Assembly: GCA_016707425.1 (NCBI GenBank) | Contig: JADJHU010000015.1 | Span: 124,001-188,000 of the forward strand | Length of the DNA: 64,000 nt | Reading direction: 5' to 3' | Origin: Gammaproteobacteria bacterium | GTDB lineage: Bacteria; Pseudomonadota; Gammaproteobacteria; Steroidobacterales; Steroidobacteraceae | Shown here: positions 17,085 through 25,889 of the stretch, piece after piece | How positions within the stretch are numbered: position 1 is the first letter of the stretch | How the letters are laid out: every line of letters starts with the position of its first letter | Translations under genes and position numbers: made by a program | The notes under the pieces: generated by a model | What the model saw: only the letters and a program-made list of their open reading frames with translations | Database searches by the model: none | What the model was told of the DNA's origin: nothing

Positions 17085-18209
17085 TCAGTGCCTCGTGCCG
17101 TCCAGGTCTTCGCCGATGCGCGGCGGAACAGGCGGCGCAGCACCGCTGCCCCGTGCCGCCCGCAGCTGGTGCACGTAGGTGAGCACCTGTGCCACGGCCA
17201 CGTAGAGCGAAGCCGGGATCTCCGCACCGATCTCGACGCCGCGGTGCAGCGCACGCGCGAGCGGTGGGGCCTCGACGAGCGGCACGGCGTGCTCTGCGGC
17301 AATCTCGCGGATCCGGGCCGCGACGAGGTCGGCGCCCTTGGCAACCACGACCGGTGCGCGCATGCGGCTCTCCTCGTAGCGCAGAGCGACCGCATAGTGC
17401 GTGGGATTCGTGACGACCACGTCCGCCTTCGGCACCTCCTGCATCATGCGCCGGCGGGCGAGCTCGGTCTGGGCGCTGCGGATGCGGCCCCTGGTCTCCG
17501 GCGAACCCTCGCTCTCCCTGAGTTCCTCACGGACCTCTTCCCGCGTCATGCGCAATCCACGCGCGTGCTGCCAGAGCTGCAGCGGCACGTCGACGGCGGC
17601 GATCACGACCAGCGCCGAGCCCAGTGCGAGCAGGGCCTGCCCGACCATCACGAAAGACTCGCCGATCGCGCGTGCGAGCGGCATGCGCCCGAGCGCCAGC
17701 AGCTGCGCGGCGTTGTGTCGCAGGAAAATCACGGCGATGAGCGCCACGAGCGTGAACTTGGCGAGCGACTTGCCGAGCTCGATGAGGCCCCGCGCAGAGA
17801 ACATGCGCCCCAGACCGGCGGCGGGACTGAGGCGCGAGAAGTCCGGGGCCAGTGCACTGGTACTGAAATTCCAGCCTCCGAGGGCGAGTGGCGCGACGAG
17901 CGCCGCGCACAGCACGAGCCCGAGGAGGGGCGCGAGGGTGTGCAGCGCGAGCGCCAGCATGTCGCCGAGCGCCACCTGGAGATAGCCTGCGTCGAGCGCC
18001 TGCTCGCGGCTGAGCGCAAAGCCCGAGCGCATCAGGTCGTGGAGGCCGGCGCCGAGCGAATCGCTGAGCAGATACAGCGCGGCACCCGCCGCCATGACCA
18101 CGGCCGCAGCCGACAGGTCGCGCGAGCGCGGCAGCTGGCCGCGGCGCCGCGCCTCCTCGAGGCGCTTCGGTGTGGCGCGTTCGGTACGCTGCTGTCGGTC
18201 GTCTGCCAC
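17085..18209 (-). CDS. flhB: Flagellar export switch protein FlhB
   Basis: 374 residues. Four membrane helices lie within about 32-205, followed by a cytoplasmic domain with the autocleavage motif Asn268-Pro269-Thr270-His271 (VVTNPTHYAVALRY). Cleavage between Asn and Pro allows the switch from rod/hook to filament substrates, triggered by FliK. Length is normal. It follows fliR by 3 nt. Confidence 0.95.
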   Translation of the reverse strand: MADDRQQRTERATPKRLEEARRRGQLPRSRDLSAAAVVMAAGAALYLLSDSLGAGLHDLMRSGFALSREQALDAGYLQVALGDMLALALHTLAPLLGLVLCAALVAPLALGGWNFSTSALAPDFSRLSPAAGLGRMFSARGLIELGKSLAKFTLVALIAVIFLRHNAAQLLALGRMPLARAIGESFVMVGQALLALGSALVVIAAVDVPLQLWQHARGLRMTREEVREELRESEGSPETRGRIRSAQTELARRRMMQEVPKADVVVTNPTHYAVALRYEESRMRAPVVVAKGADLVAARIREIAAEHAVPLVEAPPLARALHRGVEIGAEIPASLYVAVAQVLTYVHQLRAARGSGAAPPVPPRIGEDLDGTRH

Positions 18210-18212
18210 GCC

Positions 18213-18992
18213 TCAGACCTCCCCACCCGTGAGCCCGCGCAGCACACGCATGCAGACTTCGAGCAGTCCGATGAAACTCGACTGCAGCGCCGGCAGGCCA
18301 AAGAGCACGATCACGAGCCCGAACACCAGGGTCACGGGGAAGCCGACCGCGAAGAGATTCAGCGTGGGCGCTGCGCGACTCATCACTCCGAAGGCGAGGT
18401 TCACGATCAGGAGCGCCGTCATGCCCGGCAGGGCGACACCGAGCGCTCCGGCAAAGATCTGTGCGCCCCAGCCGACGAGCGTCCAGAGGCCACTGGCACC
18501 GAGTCCGGCGGGTGCGATCGGCAGGGTCCGGAAGCCGTCGACCAGCACCTGGACGAGCAGCAGATGACCGTCGAGCGCGAGGAAGGTGAGTGTCACCAGC
18601 AGCATGTAGAGCTGCCCGAGTGCGGGTGTCGACGCGCCGCGCAGGGGATCGACGTTGAAGGCAAAGGACAGACCCATGCTGTTGGCGAGCAGCTGGCCGC
18701 CCATCCCCACGGCATCGAAGACGATCTGCAGCGCGAAACCGAGCGCCGCACCGATCAGTACCTGCTGGAGAGTGATCACCAGCCCCGCGCCGGAGAAGGG
18801 TGGGACCGCGGGTTGTGGCAGAAGAGGTGCAACCAGGAGTGTCACGGCCGCGGCAAGCACGATCCGCAGGCGCGCCGGCACGAACACCGCCCCGAACACC
18901 GGCGCCACCATGAGGCAGGCGCCGATGCGCACGAACGGCCAGAAGAACTGGGCGAGCCAGGCTTCAAGCTGTCCGGGAGCGAGCGTGATCAT
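18213..18992 (-). CDS. fliR: Flagellar export-gate protein FliR
   Basis: 259 residues, almost entirely hydrophobic, with about six membrane segments and the family stretch GQLLANSMGLSFAFNVDP near 142-159. FliR combines with FliP5 and FliQ4 to form the export-gate core inside the MS ring. It lies between fliQ and flhB with 3-13 nt spacers. Confidence 0.94.
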   Translation of the reverse strand: MITLAPGQLEAWLAQFFWPFVRIGACLMVAPVFGAVFVPARLRIVLAAAVTLLVAPLLPQPAVPPFSGAGLVITLQQVLIGAALGFALQIVFDAVGMGGQLLANSMGLSFAFNVDPLRGASTPALGQLYMLLVTLTFLALDGHLLLVQVLVDGFRTLPIAPAGLGASGLWTLVGWGAQIFAGALGVALPGMTALLIVNLAFGVMSRAAPTLNLFAVGFPVTLVFGLVIVLFGLPALQSSFIGLLEVCMRVLRGLTGGEV

Positions 18993-19005
18993 CGCGGGCC
19001 GCCCC

Positions 19006-19275
19006 TCAGCCGATGAGCCCGGGGATGCTCTCGATGAGCTCGCGGGTGTAGTTCACGAGGATCTTCAGCATCCAGGGTCCGGCGACGGCGAGTGTCAGGC
19101 CGATCGCGACGAGCTTGGGGATGAAGGAGAGCGTCATCTCGTTGATCTGGGTCGCGGCCTGGAAGATGCCGACGATGAGGCCCACGGCAAGCGCCACGAG
19201 CAGGAGGGGCGCGGCGAGCAGCATCGTCATCTCGAGCGCTCGGGTGCCGACCGCCATCACGGTTTCGGGAGTCAT
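19006..19275 (-). CDS. fliQ: Flagellar export-gate protein FliQ
   Basis: 89 residues with two membrane helices (about 16-38 and 52-75), the standard FliQ size and hairpin layout. The conserved MTPETVMAVGTRALEMTM start, ATQINEMTLSFIPK near 42-55 and the I-P-G end are recognisable. It starts 13 nt after fliP. Confidence 0.95.
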   Translation of the reverse strand: MTPETVMAVGTRALEMTMLLAAPLLLVALAVGLIVGIFQAATQINEMTLSFIPKLVAIGLTLAVAGPWMLKILVNYTRELIESIPGLIG

Positions 19276-19288
19276 GTGAGTACGAACC

Positions 19289-20026
19289 TCATCGGAAGAA
19301 GCTCTGTGCGAGCGTGCCCATGACGAGCGTCCAGCCGTCGACCAGCACGAAGAGCATGAGTTTGAAGGGCAGCGAGATGAGCACGGGCGAGAGCATCATC
19401 ATGCCCATGGACATCAGCACGCTCGCGACCACAAGGTCGATGATCACGAAGGGAATGAATACGAGGAAGCCGATCTGGAAGGCCGTCTTCAGTTCGCTGG
19501 TGACGAACGCCGGCACAAGGATGCGCAGCGGTACGTCCTCGGGCGTGGCGAAGCCACTGCCCCCGGAGATGCGCACGAAGGCCGCGATATCGTTCTCACG
19601 CGTCTGGGCCAGCATGAAGCCCTTGAGCGGCGCGACGGCCTTGTCGAGGGCGACCTGCCCGTCGATGGTCCCCGCCATGTAGGGCTGCAGTGCCTCGACA
19701 TTCACCCGGTCGACCACCGGACCCATCACGAAGAGCGTCAGAAAGAGCGCAAGGCCGATCAGCACCTGGTTCGGCGGCGTCTGTCCGGCCCCGATCGCCT
19801 GCCGGAGGATGCCCAGCACGATCACGATGCGCGTGAACGCCGTCATCATGAGCACGATCGCCGGCAGCAGCGTGAGCGCCGTCATGAGCGCCAGGATCTG
19901 CAGGCTCAGCGACCAGCTCTGGCCGCCACCGGGCACGGTCTGCACCGTGAGCGCCGGGATCCCCGGTGCCGCGAACGCACCGAGCGGCGCGAGGCACAGA
20001 AGAACCGCGACCAGGCGCCGGTTCAT
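19289..20026 (-). CDS. fliP: Flagellar export-gate protein FliP
   Basis: 245 residues from the ATG at 20026, chosen because MNRRLVAVLLCLAPLGAFAA is a cleavable signal peptide, a known FliP feature, and because it overlaps the fliO stop (ATGA). Hallmark stretches follow: RIVIVLGILRQAIG near 68-81, QTPPNQVLIGLALFLT near 83-98 and the final MLFVLVDGW helix. FliP forms the pentameric part of the export pore. Confidence 0.95.
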   Translation of the reverse strand: MNRRLVAVLLCLAPLGAFAAPGIPALTVQTVPGGGQSWSLSLQILALMTALTLLPAIVLMMTAFTRIVIVLGILRQAIGAGQTPPNQVLIGLALFLTLFVMGPVVDRVNVEALQPYMAGTIDGQVALDKAVAPLKGFMLAQTRENDIAAFVRISGGSGFATPEDVPLRILVPAFVTSELKTAFQIGFLVFIPFVIIDLVVASVLMSMGMMMLSPVLISLPFKLMLFVLVDGWTLVMGTLAQSFFR

Positions 20027-20421
20027 CGGCCGAGACTCCGCAGCAGCAGAGCACGGAAGGACGGCACCTGCGGCGCAGGCTGCGGCCCCTCGCCTGCGGC
20101 CGGCTCCGCCGTCTCTAAGGTCATGACGCCCTCGCCGAACACATGCAGCGTGCGCAGATGCCCGGGCGCCACGCCGACCAGCAGCTGCTGGGGACCGACG
20201 CGGATGAGCACCGCACGCTCGCGTGTCCCGAGTGCCGTCTCGGCGAGCACCTCGATCCGCGCGACCCCGGGGCGGGCGGCACCGCGGAACCTGCGCAGCA
20301 GCCACCCGAAGACGAATACCGCCGCCAGCACCGCGGCCAGCGCGAGCGTCACCTGCAGGAGCCCGCCGGCCCCCGCCACGGGCGCCTGGCTCACGAGCTC
20401 CGGGGCGGCAAAGGGTTTCAC
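20023..20421 (-). CDS. fliO: Flagellar export assembly protein FliO
   Basis: 132 residues from the GTG at 20421 (GTGA overlap with the fliN stop). One membrane helix (about 20-42) is followed by a basic segment (LLRRFRGAARPG) and a small cytoplasmic beta domain (RIEVLAETALGTRERAVLIRVG in blocks, then VGVAPGHLRTLHV). FliO helps build the FliP complex. Sequence conservation in this family is low, so the call rests on size, topology and position between fliN and fliP. Confidence 0.9.
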   Translation of the reverse strand: MKPFAAPELVSQAPVAGAGGLLQVTLALAAVLAAVFVFGWLLRRFRGAARPGVARIEVLAETALGTRERAVLIRVGPQQLLVGVAPGHLRTLHVFGEGVMTLETAEPAAGEGPQPAPQVPSFRALLLRSLGR

Positions 20422-20762
20422 TTGAGCTTCCTGATGCGCTCGGCCGGACTGATGACGTCGGTGATACGGATGCCAAACTTCTCGTCGACGACCACGACCT
20501 CGCCATGGGCGACGAGCGTTCCGTTGACGAACACGTCGAGCGGTTCGCCCGCCGTGCGGTCGAGCTCGACCACCGAGCCCTGGCTGAGCTGCAGGAGGTT
20601 CCTGATCGGGATCCTCGTGCGCCCCACTTCCATGGACAGCGTCACAGGGACGTCGAGGATCACCTCGAGATTGACTTCGCTCCCGCCCTCCGGAGCCGTC
20701 TCCTCGTGCAGGTTCTCGAGCGCGGCTGGAGCGGCTTCGGCCGCAGCGTTCCTGGCGTTCAT
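20418..20762 (-). CDS. fliN: Flagellar motor switch protein FliN
   Basis: 114 residues. A short variable N-terminus precedes a SpoA domain (about 33-112): LEVILDVPVTLSMEVGRTR, LLQLSQGSVVELDR, and FVNGTLVAHGEVVVVDEKFGIR in conserved blocks. It forms the lower C-ring and binds FliH. It follows fliM by about 30 nt. Confidence 0.95.
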   Translation of the reverse strand: MNARNAAAEAAPAALENLHEETAPEGGSEVNLEVILDVPVTLSMEVGRTRIPIRNLLQLSQGSVVELDRTAGEPLDVFVNGTLVAHGEVVVVDEKFGIRITDVISPAERIRKLK

Positions 20763-20794
20763 GTCGGATTCCTCTCCTCGGATCTGCGGCCGGC

Positions 20795-21817
20795 TCAGGC
20801 CGGCCTCGCAAGCGGGATGCTGCCCATCGCGAGTCTGGAGCGGCTCGCACGCTCGTCGACCTTCACGGCGTGCTGTCCGCGCGATGCGCCATAGGTGCCG
20901 CGGAAGATCGGCACGTCCTCCGCATACATCGTCGCCTTGCCGCTGAAACTGCACGGCACGACGTCTCCCGGCCTGAGGTTCACGAGCTCGGCAAGGCTCA
21001 GCGTGGCCCGTCCGAGCACGCAGTTGAGCGTGACTTCCGCGTCCTCGAGCTCTTCGCGCAATGCCTCGGTCCAGCGTTCGTCCCGGTCGAGCCGGTCGCT
21101 CTGGACGCCGGCGTCGAAGATGTCGCGCAGCGGCTCGATCATCGAATAGGGCAGGACGACGTGCAGGTCGCCACCGCCGCCGTCGAGCTCCGCGGTGAAG
21201 CGCGTCACCACGACGACCTCCGCCGGGCTGACGACGTTCACGAACTGTGGATTCATTTCCGAGCCAACGGACTCGATCTCGATCGGAAGCACACTGGCCC
21301 ACGACTGCTTCAGATCCGCGAAGACGTGCCTGAGCAGGAGCGCGACGATGCGGCTCTCAGTGGCCGTGAAGTCGCGACCCTCGATCCGCGCGAGACGGCC
21401 CTTGCCTCCGAAGAAGGCATCCACCAGGCCGAACACGAGCTTCGGATCGAAGACCACGAGCCCGGTGCCCCGCAGGGGATTCAGCTTCACGAAGTTGATG
21501 CTGCTCGGCTGCGAGAGTGTCTGCACGTACTCGCCGAACTTCATCGCCTCGATCGCGCCGGCGGTGAGGACGACCGCGCGGCGCAGCAGGCCATAGAAAC
21601 TGGTGCGCAGGAGTTTGACGAAGCGCTCGTTGATCATCACCAGCGTCGGCATGCGACCGCGCACGATGCGGGCGTCGCGGTTGAAGTCGTAGGCACGGAC
21701 TTCACCCGGCGCCGGCGGTGCCTGCGTGCTCACGGCGCCGCTGTCGACGCCGTTGATGAGCGCGTCGATCTCCTCCTGGTTCAGGACTTCCTGTTCTGGC
21801 ACGGACGGATTCCTCAC
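20795..21817 (-). CDS. fliM: Flagellar motor switch protein FliM
   Basis: 340 residues. The N-terminal EIDALI motif (about 16-21) matches the conserved CheY-binding EIDALL-type peptide. The CheC-like middle domain (about 45-245) and C-terminal SpoA domain (about 255-325) follow. Two GTG starts are possible: 21817, overlapping the fliL stop (GTGA), or 21802, which has GAGGA about 8 nt upstream and gives MPEQEVLNQEEID. The retained CheY-binding peptide is notable because no cheY is in the window. The C-terminus ends in a short extra tail (RSRLAMGSIPLARPA). Confidence 0.94.
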   Translation of the reverse strand: MRNPSVPEQEVLNQEEIDALINGVDSGAVSTQAPPAPGEVRAYDFNRDARIVRGRMPTLVMINERFVKLLRTSFYGLLRRAVVLTAGAIEAMKFGEYVQTLSQPSSINFVKLNPLRGTGLVVFDPKLVFGLVDAFFGGKGRLARIEGRDFTATESRIVALLLRHVFADLKQSWASVLPIEIESVGSEMNPQFVNVVSPAEVVVVTRFTAELDGGGGDLHVVLPYSMIEPLRDIFDAGVQSDRLDRDERWTEALREELEDAEVTLNCVLGRATLSLAELVNLRPGDVVPCSFSGKATMYAEDVPIFRGTYGASRGQHAVKVDERASRSRLAMGSIPLARPA

Positions 21818-22317
21818 TGCATGACGAAGCTGGTGAAGTACACGGCTTCGACGAGCTCGGCCCGCCCGCCGGCGCCCACGAGCGCACGACGCACCACGTC
21901 GAGCGCCTCGCGCTGCAGTTTCTCCTTGCCCTCGCGATTCGAGATGTCCGCATAGCGCTGATTGCCGAACAGCATCAGCAGGTCGTTGCGAATCACGGGA
22001 TCGTTTGCCTTGAGGAGCTCGCCCGTCGGCCCGTCACGCGTCATCAGCTGCACGGTCACCTGGAGGAAGCGCACGAGCTGCCCTGTCTCGAAGTTGACGA
22101 CGAACGGTGGATCGAGCGCGACATAGATCGGTGGTCCGCGCTCGGGCTGCTTCGCGGGCGTGTGCGCGCCCTGCGCCGCAGCGAAGTACCAGTACGCGCC
22201 ACCGCCGGCGCCACCAAGCACGAACAGCGCAATCGCGAGCCACAGCCACTTGCGTCCACCCTTGCCGGCAGCTGCGGCCTCGTCGGGGGCATCTCCCTGA
22301 GCCTGGGCTTCCGCCAT
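21814..22317 (-). CDS. fliL: Flagellar basal body-associated protein FliL
   Basis: 167 residues from the ATG at 22317 with AGGAGG upstream. One membrane helix (about 24-44), then a periplasmic stomatin-like domain with YVALDPPFVVNF and the stretch NDPVIRNDLLMLFGNQ near 110-125. It supports stator function at the motor. First gene of the fliLMNOPQR run, behind a sigma-54 promoter. Confidence 0.94.
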   Translation of the reverse strand: MAEAQAQGDAPDEAAAAGKGGRKWLWLAIALFVLGGAGGGAYWYFAAAQGAHTPAKQPERGPPIYVALDPPFVVNFETGQLVRFLQVTVQLMTRDGPTGELLKANDPVIRNDLLMLFGNQRYADISNREGKEKLQREALDVVRRALVGAGGRAELVEAVYFTSFVMQ

Positions 22318-22358
22318 GACCGTCCTCCTGAAGAAATTCACTGGGTCGGAAGACCGGT

Positions 22359-22374
22359 TGCAATGGCCGTGCCA
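22359..22374 (-). promoter_or_regulatory. Sigma-54 promoter for fliLMNOPQR
   Basis: Minus strand TGGCACGGCCATTGCA is a full match to the -24/-12 consensus with GG-N10-GC spacing. The predicted start site lies about 30 nt before the fliL ATG. FleQ- or FleR-type activators are the likely enhancer-binding proteins. Confidence 0.82.
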
Positions 22375-22445
22375 CCGGAGAGCGTGACGGGCGTCACGCA
22401 CGGGGCGCGCCGGCGACGGCGTGGGCGACGGGAAATTGGCGCGCG

Positions 22446-22468
22446 GCGCCGGCCCCTCAGGCCGGCGC
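22446..22468 (-). terminator. Hairpin after fliK
   Basis: GCGCCGGCC-TGAGG-GGCCGGCGC is a perfect 9-bp GC stem beginning about 5 nt after the fliK stop and ahead of the fliL promoter. It is followed by a GC octamer and then AATTT, so the T-tract is weak and displaced. It probably marks the end of the fleR-fliE...fliK transcript. Confidence 0.5.
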
Positions 22469-22472
22469 AGGT

Positions 22473-23387
22473 TCAGGCGAAGACGTCGACGAGGCCCGTG
22501 GCGCGCCGCACGCGCGCCGTGATTGGTTCTTCAGAGTCCCCTTGCACTGCGGAGCCGCGGCCTGGCGCAGCCTGGGCTGCACGCGGCGCATCGCGCGATG
22601 CGTCTCCGAAGACACCGGCATCGGCGAGCACGAGCCCCTGCGAGGCGAGCAGCTCGCGCAGCCGTGGCATCGCCTGCTCGAGGGCTGCGCGCGTCTCCGC
22701 GTGCGCAGCGCCGAAGTACACCGTGGTCTCGCCATCGCGTACGGCGATGCGCACTTCGAGCGGACCGAGATGCTCCGGCGAGAGTCTGAGCGCGGCCGAG
22801 TGGTTGCCTTCGCCCGCGAGCAGGAGAACCTCCTCACCGAGCTCCCCCGGCCAGCCGGCCGAGCCGACGGGAACGTGCACGGCACGTGCCGCCGCCCGCG
22901 CAGGCAGATCCGCCTCCGGAGAGGCCCCCAGGGGAGCGGCCAGGCCGGATTGGTGCGCGGACACGGGAGGAGCAGCCGCCGGAGTCGTCACCGACGGTTC
23001 GCCACCCTGAGGCTCGGTCCCCTTCCGGGCTTCGATGACCGCCGGCAACAGCCGGGACAATTCCCCGGCCGGGGCGGGCGCGGCTTCGGCGAGCGCACCA
23101 TCGATCATGACCGCGGGCACAGGGACCGCGAGTCCGGCCAGCACGAGCGCGATACCCGGGTCGGGAGCCGGCTCCTCGGCGCGGCCGCCACTGCCATCGC
23201 TGACATCGGTCTGGCCGCAGGATGCATTCTCGGTCGGTGCGGCACCTGCGCCGGCTGCCGCCGTCTGCAGGCAGACCGCGAGCATCTGCAGGAAATCGGC
23301 GGATATCGCTGCCTCCCCAGGCGGGGCTGCTCCCTGGGACGATGCACCGGTCGAAGACGCCGTCGGCTGGGTGTCCATGATGTTCAT
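22473..23387 (-). CDS. fliK: Flagellar hook-length control protein FliK
   Basis: 304 residues. The N-terminal 180 residues are Ala/Pro/Gly-rich and poorly conserved, as usual for the ruler part. The C-terminal FliK domain shows ALRLSPEHLGPLEVRIAV near 204-221 and ALEQAMPRLRELLASQGL near 240-257. It measures hook length and triggers the FlhB switch. At 304 residues it is on the short side for FliK. A second Met at residue 4 is an alternative start. Confidence 0.92.
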   Translation of the reverse strand: MNIMDTQPTASSTGASSQGAAPPGEAAISADFLQMLAVCLQTAAAGAGAAPTENASCGQTDVSDGSGGRAEEPAPDPGIALVLAGLAVPVPAVMIDGALAEAAPAPAGELSRLLPAVIEARKGTEPQGGEPSVTTPAAAPPVSAHQSGLAAPLGASPEADLPARAAARAVHVPVGSAGWPGELGEEVLLLAGEGNHSAALRLSPEHLGPLEVRIAVRDGETTVYFGAAHAETRAALEQAMPRLRELLASQGLVLADAGVFGDASRDAPRAAQAAPGRGSAVQGDSEEPITARVRRATGLVDVFA

Positions 23388-23836
23388 CGCTCCGGAAGTT
23401 CTCCCTGGGACCGGTTCCTCTGGCCTCGGTCGTCACTCTCGCGCTGGTCACGCCGTTCGAGGGTGCGACGCTCATCGTCCCTCCAGCGCGTCACCAGTTC
23501 GCCCACGGAGTGCGATCGCCGGGCCGCAGTGCGCCACTGGGCGTGCATCGCGTCGCGCTCGGCGCGCACGCGGGCGAGCAGCCGTGTCTGCTGGTCGATC
23601 GCCGCGATCAGCCGGGCGAGGAACACCTTGTAGTCACGCGCGGCTGCGGCGTTCATTCCTTCGCGACCGCGCTGTCGCAGCGCGAGCTCGTATTCGGCGT
23701 GGTAGCGCCGCAGCTCCTCGAGCTTCGCCTCGCACTCACCGAGTCGCCGCTCGCACCCGGCAAGCCGCTCGGCCTCGCGGCGCTCCGTGCTCTCGACGGC
23801 CGAGCGCACGACTGTCATGCGTTCGCTGCGCCTCAC
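23384..23836 (-). CDS. fliJ: Flagellar export chaperone FliJ
   Basis: 150 residues from the GTG at 23836, which overlaps the fliI stop (GTGA) and gives the family-like start RRSERMTVVRSAVE. An ATG at 23818 is the alternative. The protein is almost all charged helix, an antiparallel coiled coil of about 100 residues, with a charged disordered tail. FliJ inserts into the FliI hexamer and links it to FlhA. Confidence 0.9.
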   Translation of the reverse strand: MRRSERMTVVRSAVESTERREAERLAGCERRLGECEAKLEELRRYHAEYELALRQRGREGMNAAAARDYKVFLARLIAAIDQQTRLLARVRAERDAMHAQWRTAARRSHSVGELVTRWRDDERRTLERRDQRESDDRGQRNRSQGELPER

Positions 23837-25194
23837 GCGCCACCCCGCCCGTCGGCACCGGACCCACCGGACGCGAATACGGTCTCGAGCATGGCGAGGC
23901 TGGTCCCGAAATCGACACGCTCGCCCATGTCCTGCTGCAGGAAGGCCTGCAGGCGCGGCCACAGCTCGATCGCCGCATCGACGCGCGGATCGGACCCGCG
24001 CTGGTAGGCGCCGATGGCGATGAGATCCCGATGGTGCTGCCAGGTGGCGAGCGCCTGGCGGAAGCGTCGCGCCAGGTCCAGGTGCGCGGCAGGCACGATC
24101 TCGTGCATCGCGCGGCTCACCGAGGCTTCGACGTCGATCGCCGGATACTGGCCGGATTCGGCGATGCGACGCGAGAGCACGATGTGACCGTCGAGGATCG
24201 CGCGCGTGCTGTCCGCAATCGGGTCCTGCGGATCGTCGCCCTCGGTGAGCACCGTATAGAAGGCCGTGATGGACCCGGCGTCTTCGGCGCCGTTGCCGGC
24301 GCGTTCGACGAGCTGCGGGAGGCGCGCGAAAACCGAGGGCGGATAACCCTTGGTCGCGGGCGCCTCGCCGATCGCGAGTCCGATCTCGCGCTGCGCCTGC
24401 GCGAAGCGCGTGAGGGAATCCATGATGAGCAGCACGTTCGCTCCCCGGTCACGGAAATATTCGGCAATCGCCGTTGCCAGCCAGGCGCCATGGAGACGCA
24501 TGAGCGGCGGACTGTCGGCTGGCGCCGCCACCACCACGGCGCGGCGACGATCCTTCTGCGTGAGGATGCGATCGACGAACTCCTTCACCTCGCGACCGCG
24601 CTCGCCGATCAGGCCGACCACGATCACGTCCGCGCTCGTGTAGCGGGCCATCATGCCGAGCAATACACTCTTGCCCACGCCACTGCCGGCAAAGAGCCCG
24701 ATGCGCTGGCCTCGTCCGACGCTCAGCAGTGCGTTGATCGCCCGTACCCCGACGTCGAGCGTCTCCGCGATCGGCCGGCGCGCAAGCGGATTGATTGCCG
24801 TGCCCACGAGCCGCACACGCTCCTCGCATCCGAGCGGGCCGCGACCGTCGAGTGGCGCCCCGGCGCCATCCACCACCCGCCCGAGCAGCTGCGGACCGAC
24901 GCGCACCGTGCCCTCGCCGCGCAGGCGCACGACGCGCGCGGCGGGCTCGAGTCCGTGCGGATCGCCCGTGGGCATCAGGAAGAGGCGGTCCCCCGCGAAG
25001 CCCACGACCTCCGCCTCGATGCGCGTACCGCTGCCCGTCTGCACTTCGCACCGGTCCCCCACGGCCGCCTGGCACCCTGCAGCTTCGAGCGTCAGGCCCA
25101 CCATGCGCGTGAGCCGGCCGGCGATCGGCGGTGGCGGAATCGCCCGTGCGCGCCGGAGATAACGGTCCATGCGCCCCTGTGCAGCGTGGTTCAT
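23833..25194 (-). CDS. fliI: Flagellum-specific ATPase FliI
   Basis: 453 residues of the F1-beta-like export ATPase family. Walker A FAGSGVGKSVLLG near 171-183, Walker B ANVLLIMDSLTRFAQAQRE near 256-274, and the arginine-rich C-terminal region are visible. It energises substrate unfolding and chaperone release. The start overlaps the fliH stop by 4 nt, and the stop overlaps fliJ. Confidence 0.96.
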   Translation of the reverse strand: MNHAAQGRMDRYLRRARAIPPPPIAGRLTRMVGLTLEAAGCQAAVGDRCEVQTGSGTRIEAEVVGFAGDRLFLMPTGDPHGLEPAARVVRLRGEGTVRVGPQLLGRVVDGAGAPLDGRGPLGCEERVRLVGTAINPLARRPIAETLDVGVRAINALLSVGRGQRIGLFAGSGVGKSVLLGMMARYTSADVIVVGLIGERGREVKEFVDRILTQKDRRRAVVVAAPADSPPLMRLHGAWLATAIAEYFRDRGANVLLIMDSLTRFAQAQREIGLAIGEAPATKGYPPSVFARLPQLVERAGNGAEDAGSITAFYTVLTEGDDPQDPIADSTRAILDGHIVLSRRIAESGQYPAIDVEASVSRAMHEIVPAAHLDLARRFRQALATWQHHRDLIAIGAYQRGSDPRVDAAIELWPRLQAFLQQDMGERVDFGTSLAMLETVFASGGSGADGRGGA

Positions 25195-25889
25195 CTTGCC
25201 GCCTCACCGTCCGCAGGCGACAGACGCGCCTCACCAAGCACATGCGCCGTCGCCTCACGGAGGCGCGTCTCGAGACGTGCATCGATGTCCGAGCTGTCCG
25301 TCGACACGCGGCACCCGCCACGTGCGAGCACCGGGTCCTCGATCAGCGTCCACGCACGCTCCGCCTGGGGCGTGGCGAGCCGCTCACGCACCAGAGCCGC
25401 ATCCTCGGGGTGCAGATGCACCCGCACTTCGCGGGCGGCTGCCGGCAGAAGCGCCACGGTGTCGCGGATCACGGCGATGACCTGGGCCGGATCGAGCCGC
25501 AGCTCCCGCCTCACGAGCTGCGCGGCGACGACGAGCGCAAGCTGCGCGAGCTGGCGCCCGAGGTCCTCCTCCGCGTGCGCGAGCGGAGCCGCCAGCTGTG
25601 CGAGCGCGGCGTCGAAGCGCGCGATGCGCTGGTCGAGCTCGGCGAGCCGGGCAGCGATCTCGTCGCGCGCAGCCGCGAGCCCCGCGTCGCGCGCCGAGTC
25701 GAAATCCTTCTGGGCGTCGGACGCCTCGTGTGCCGCGGGCCCCGCACCGGCCGGCCCGTGTCGCCGCCGGCCGACGGTCGGACCCTGGACCTGCGGCACG
25801 GACCAGGTCTGCGCTTGCCCGGTCTGCGGTCCGGTGAGCACGCGAGTCTGGACACCACCGGTGCCCGCCGGCGTGGCGCGCTCAGACAT
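25191..25889 (-). CDS. fliH: Flagellar export ATPase regulator FliH
   Basis: 232 residues from the ATG at 25889 inside the fliG 3' end (8-nt overlap). The N-terminal 70 residues are low-complexity. An Ala/Glu/Arg-rich coiled coil (about 65-125) follows, then the V-ATPase E-like C-terminal domain with LALVVAAQLVRRELRLDP near 117-134 and the end block GGCRVSTDSSDIDARLETRL. FliH holds FliI at FliN. Confidence 0.9.
   Translation of the reverse strand: MSERATPAGTGGVQTRVLTGPQTGQAQTWSVPQVQGPTVGRRRHGPAGAGPAAHEASDAQKDFDSARDAGLAAARDEIAARLAELDQRIARFDAALAQLAAPLAHAEEDLGRQLAQLALVVAAQLVRRELRLDPAQVIAVIRDTVALLPAAAREVRVHLHPEDAALVRERLATPQAERAWTLIEDPVLARGGCRVSTDSSDIDARLETRLREATAHVLGEARLSPADGEAAR

Noticed and set aside
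15561..19016. An 1151-codon + strand open frame spanning flhA to fliR
   Set aside because: Antisense shadow with no recognisable domain; real FlhA, FlhB and FliR motifs are on the minus strand.
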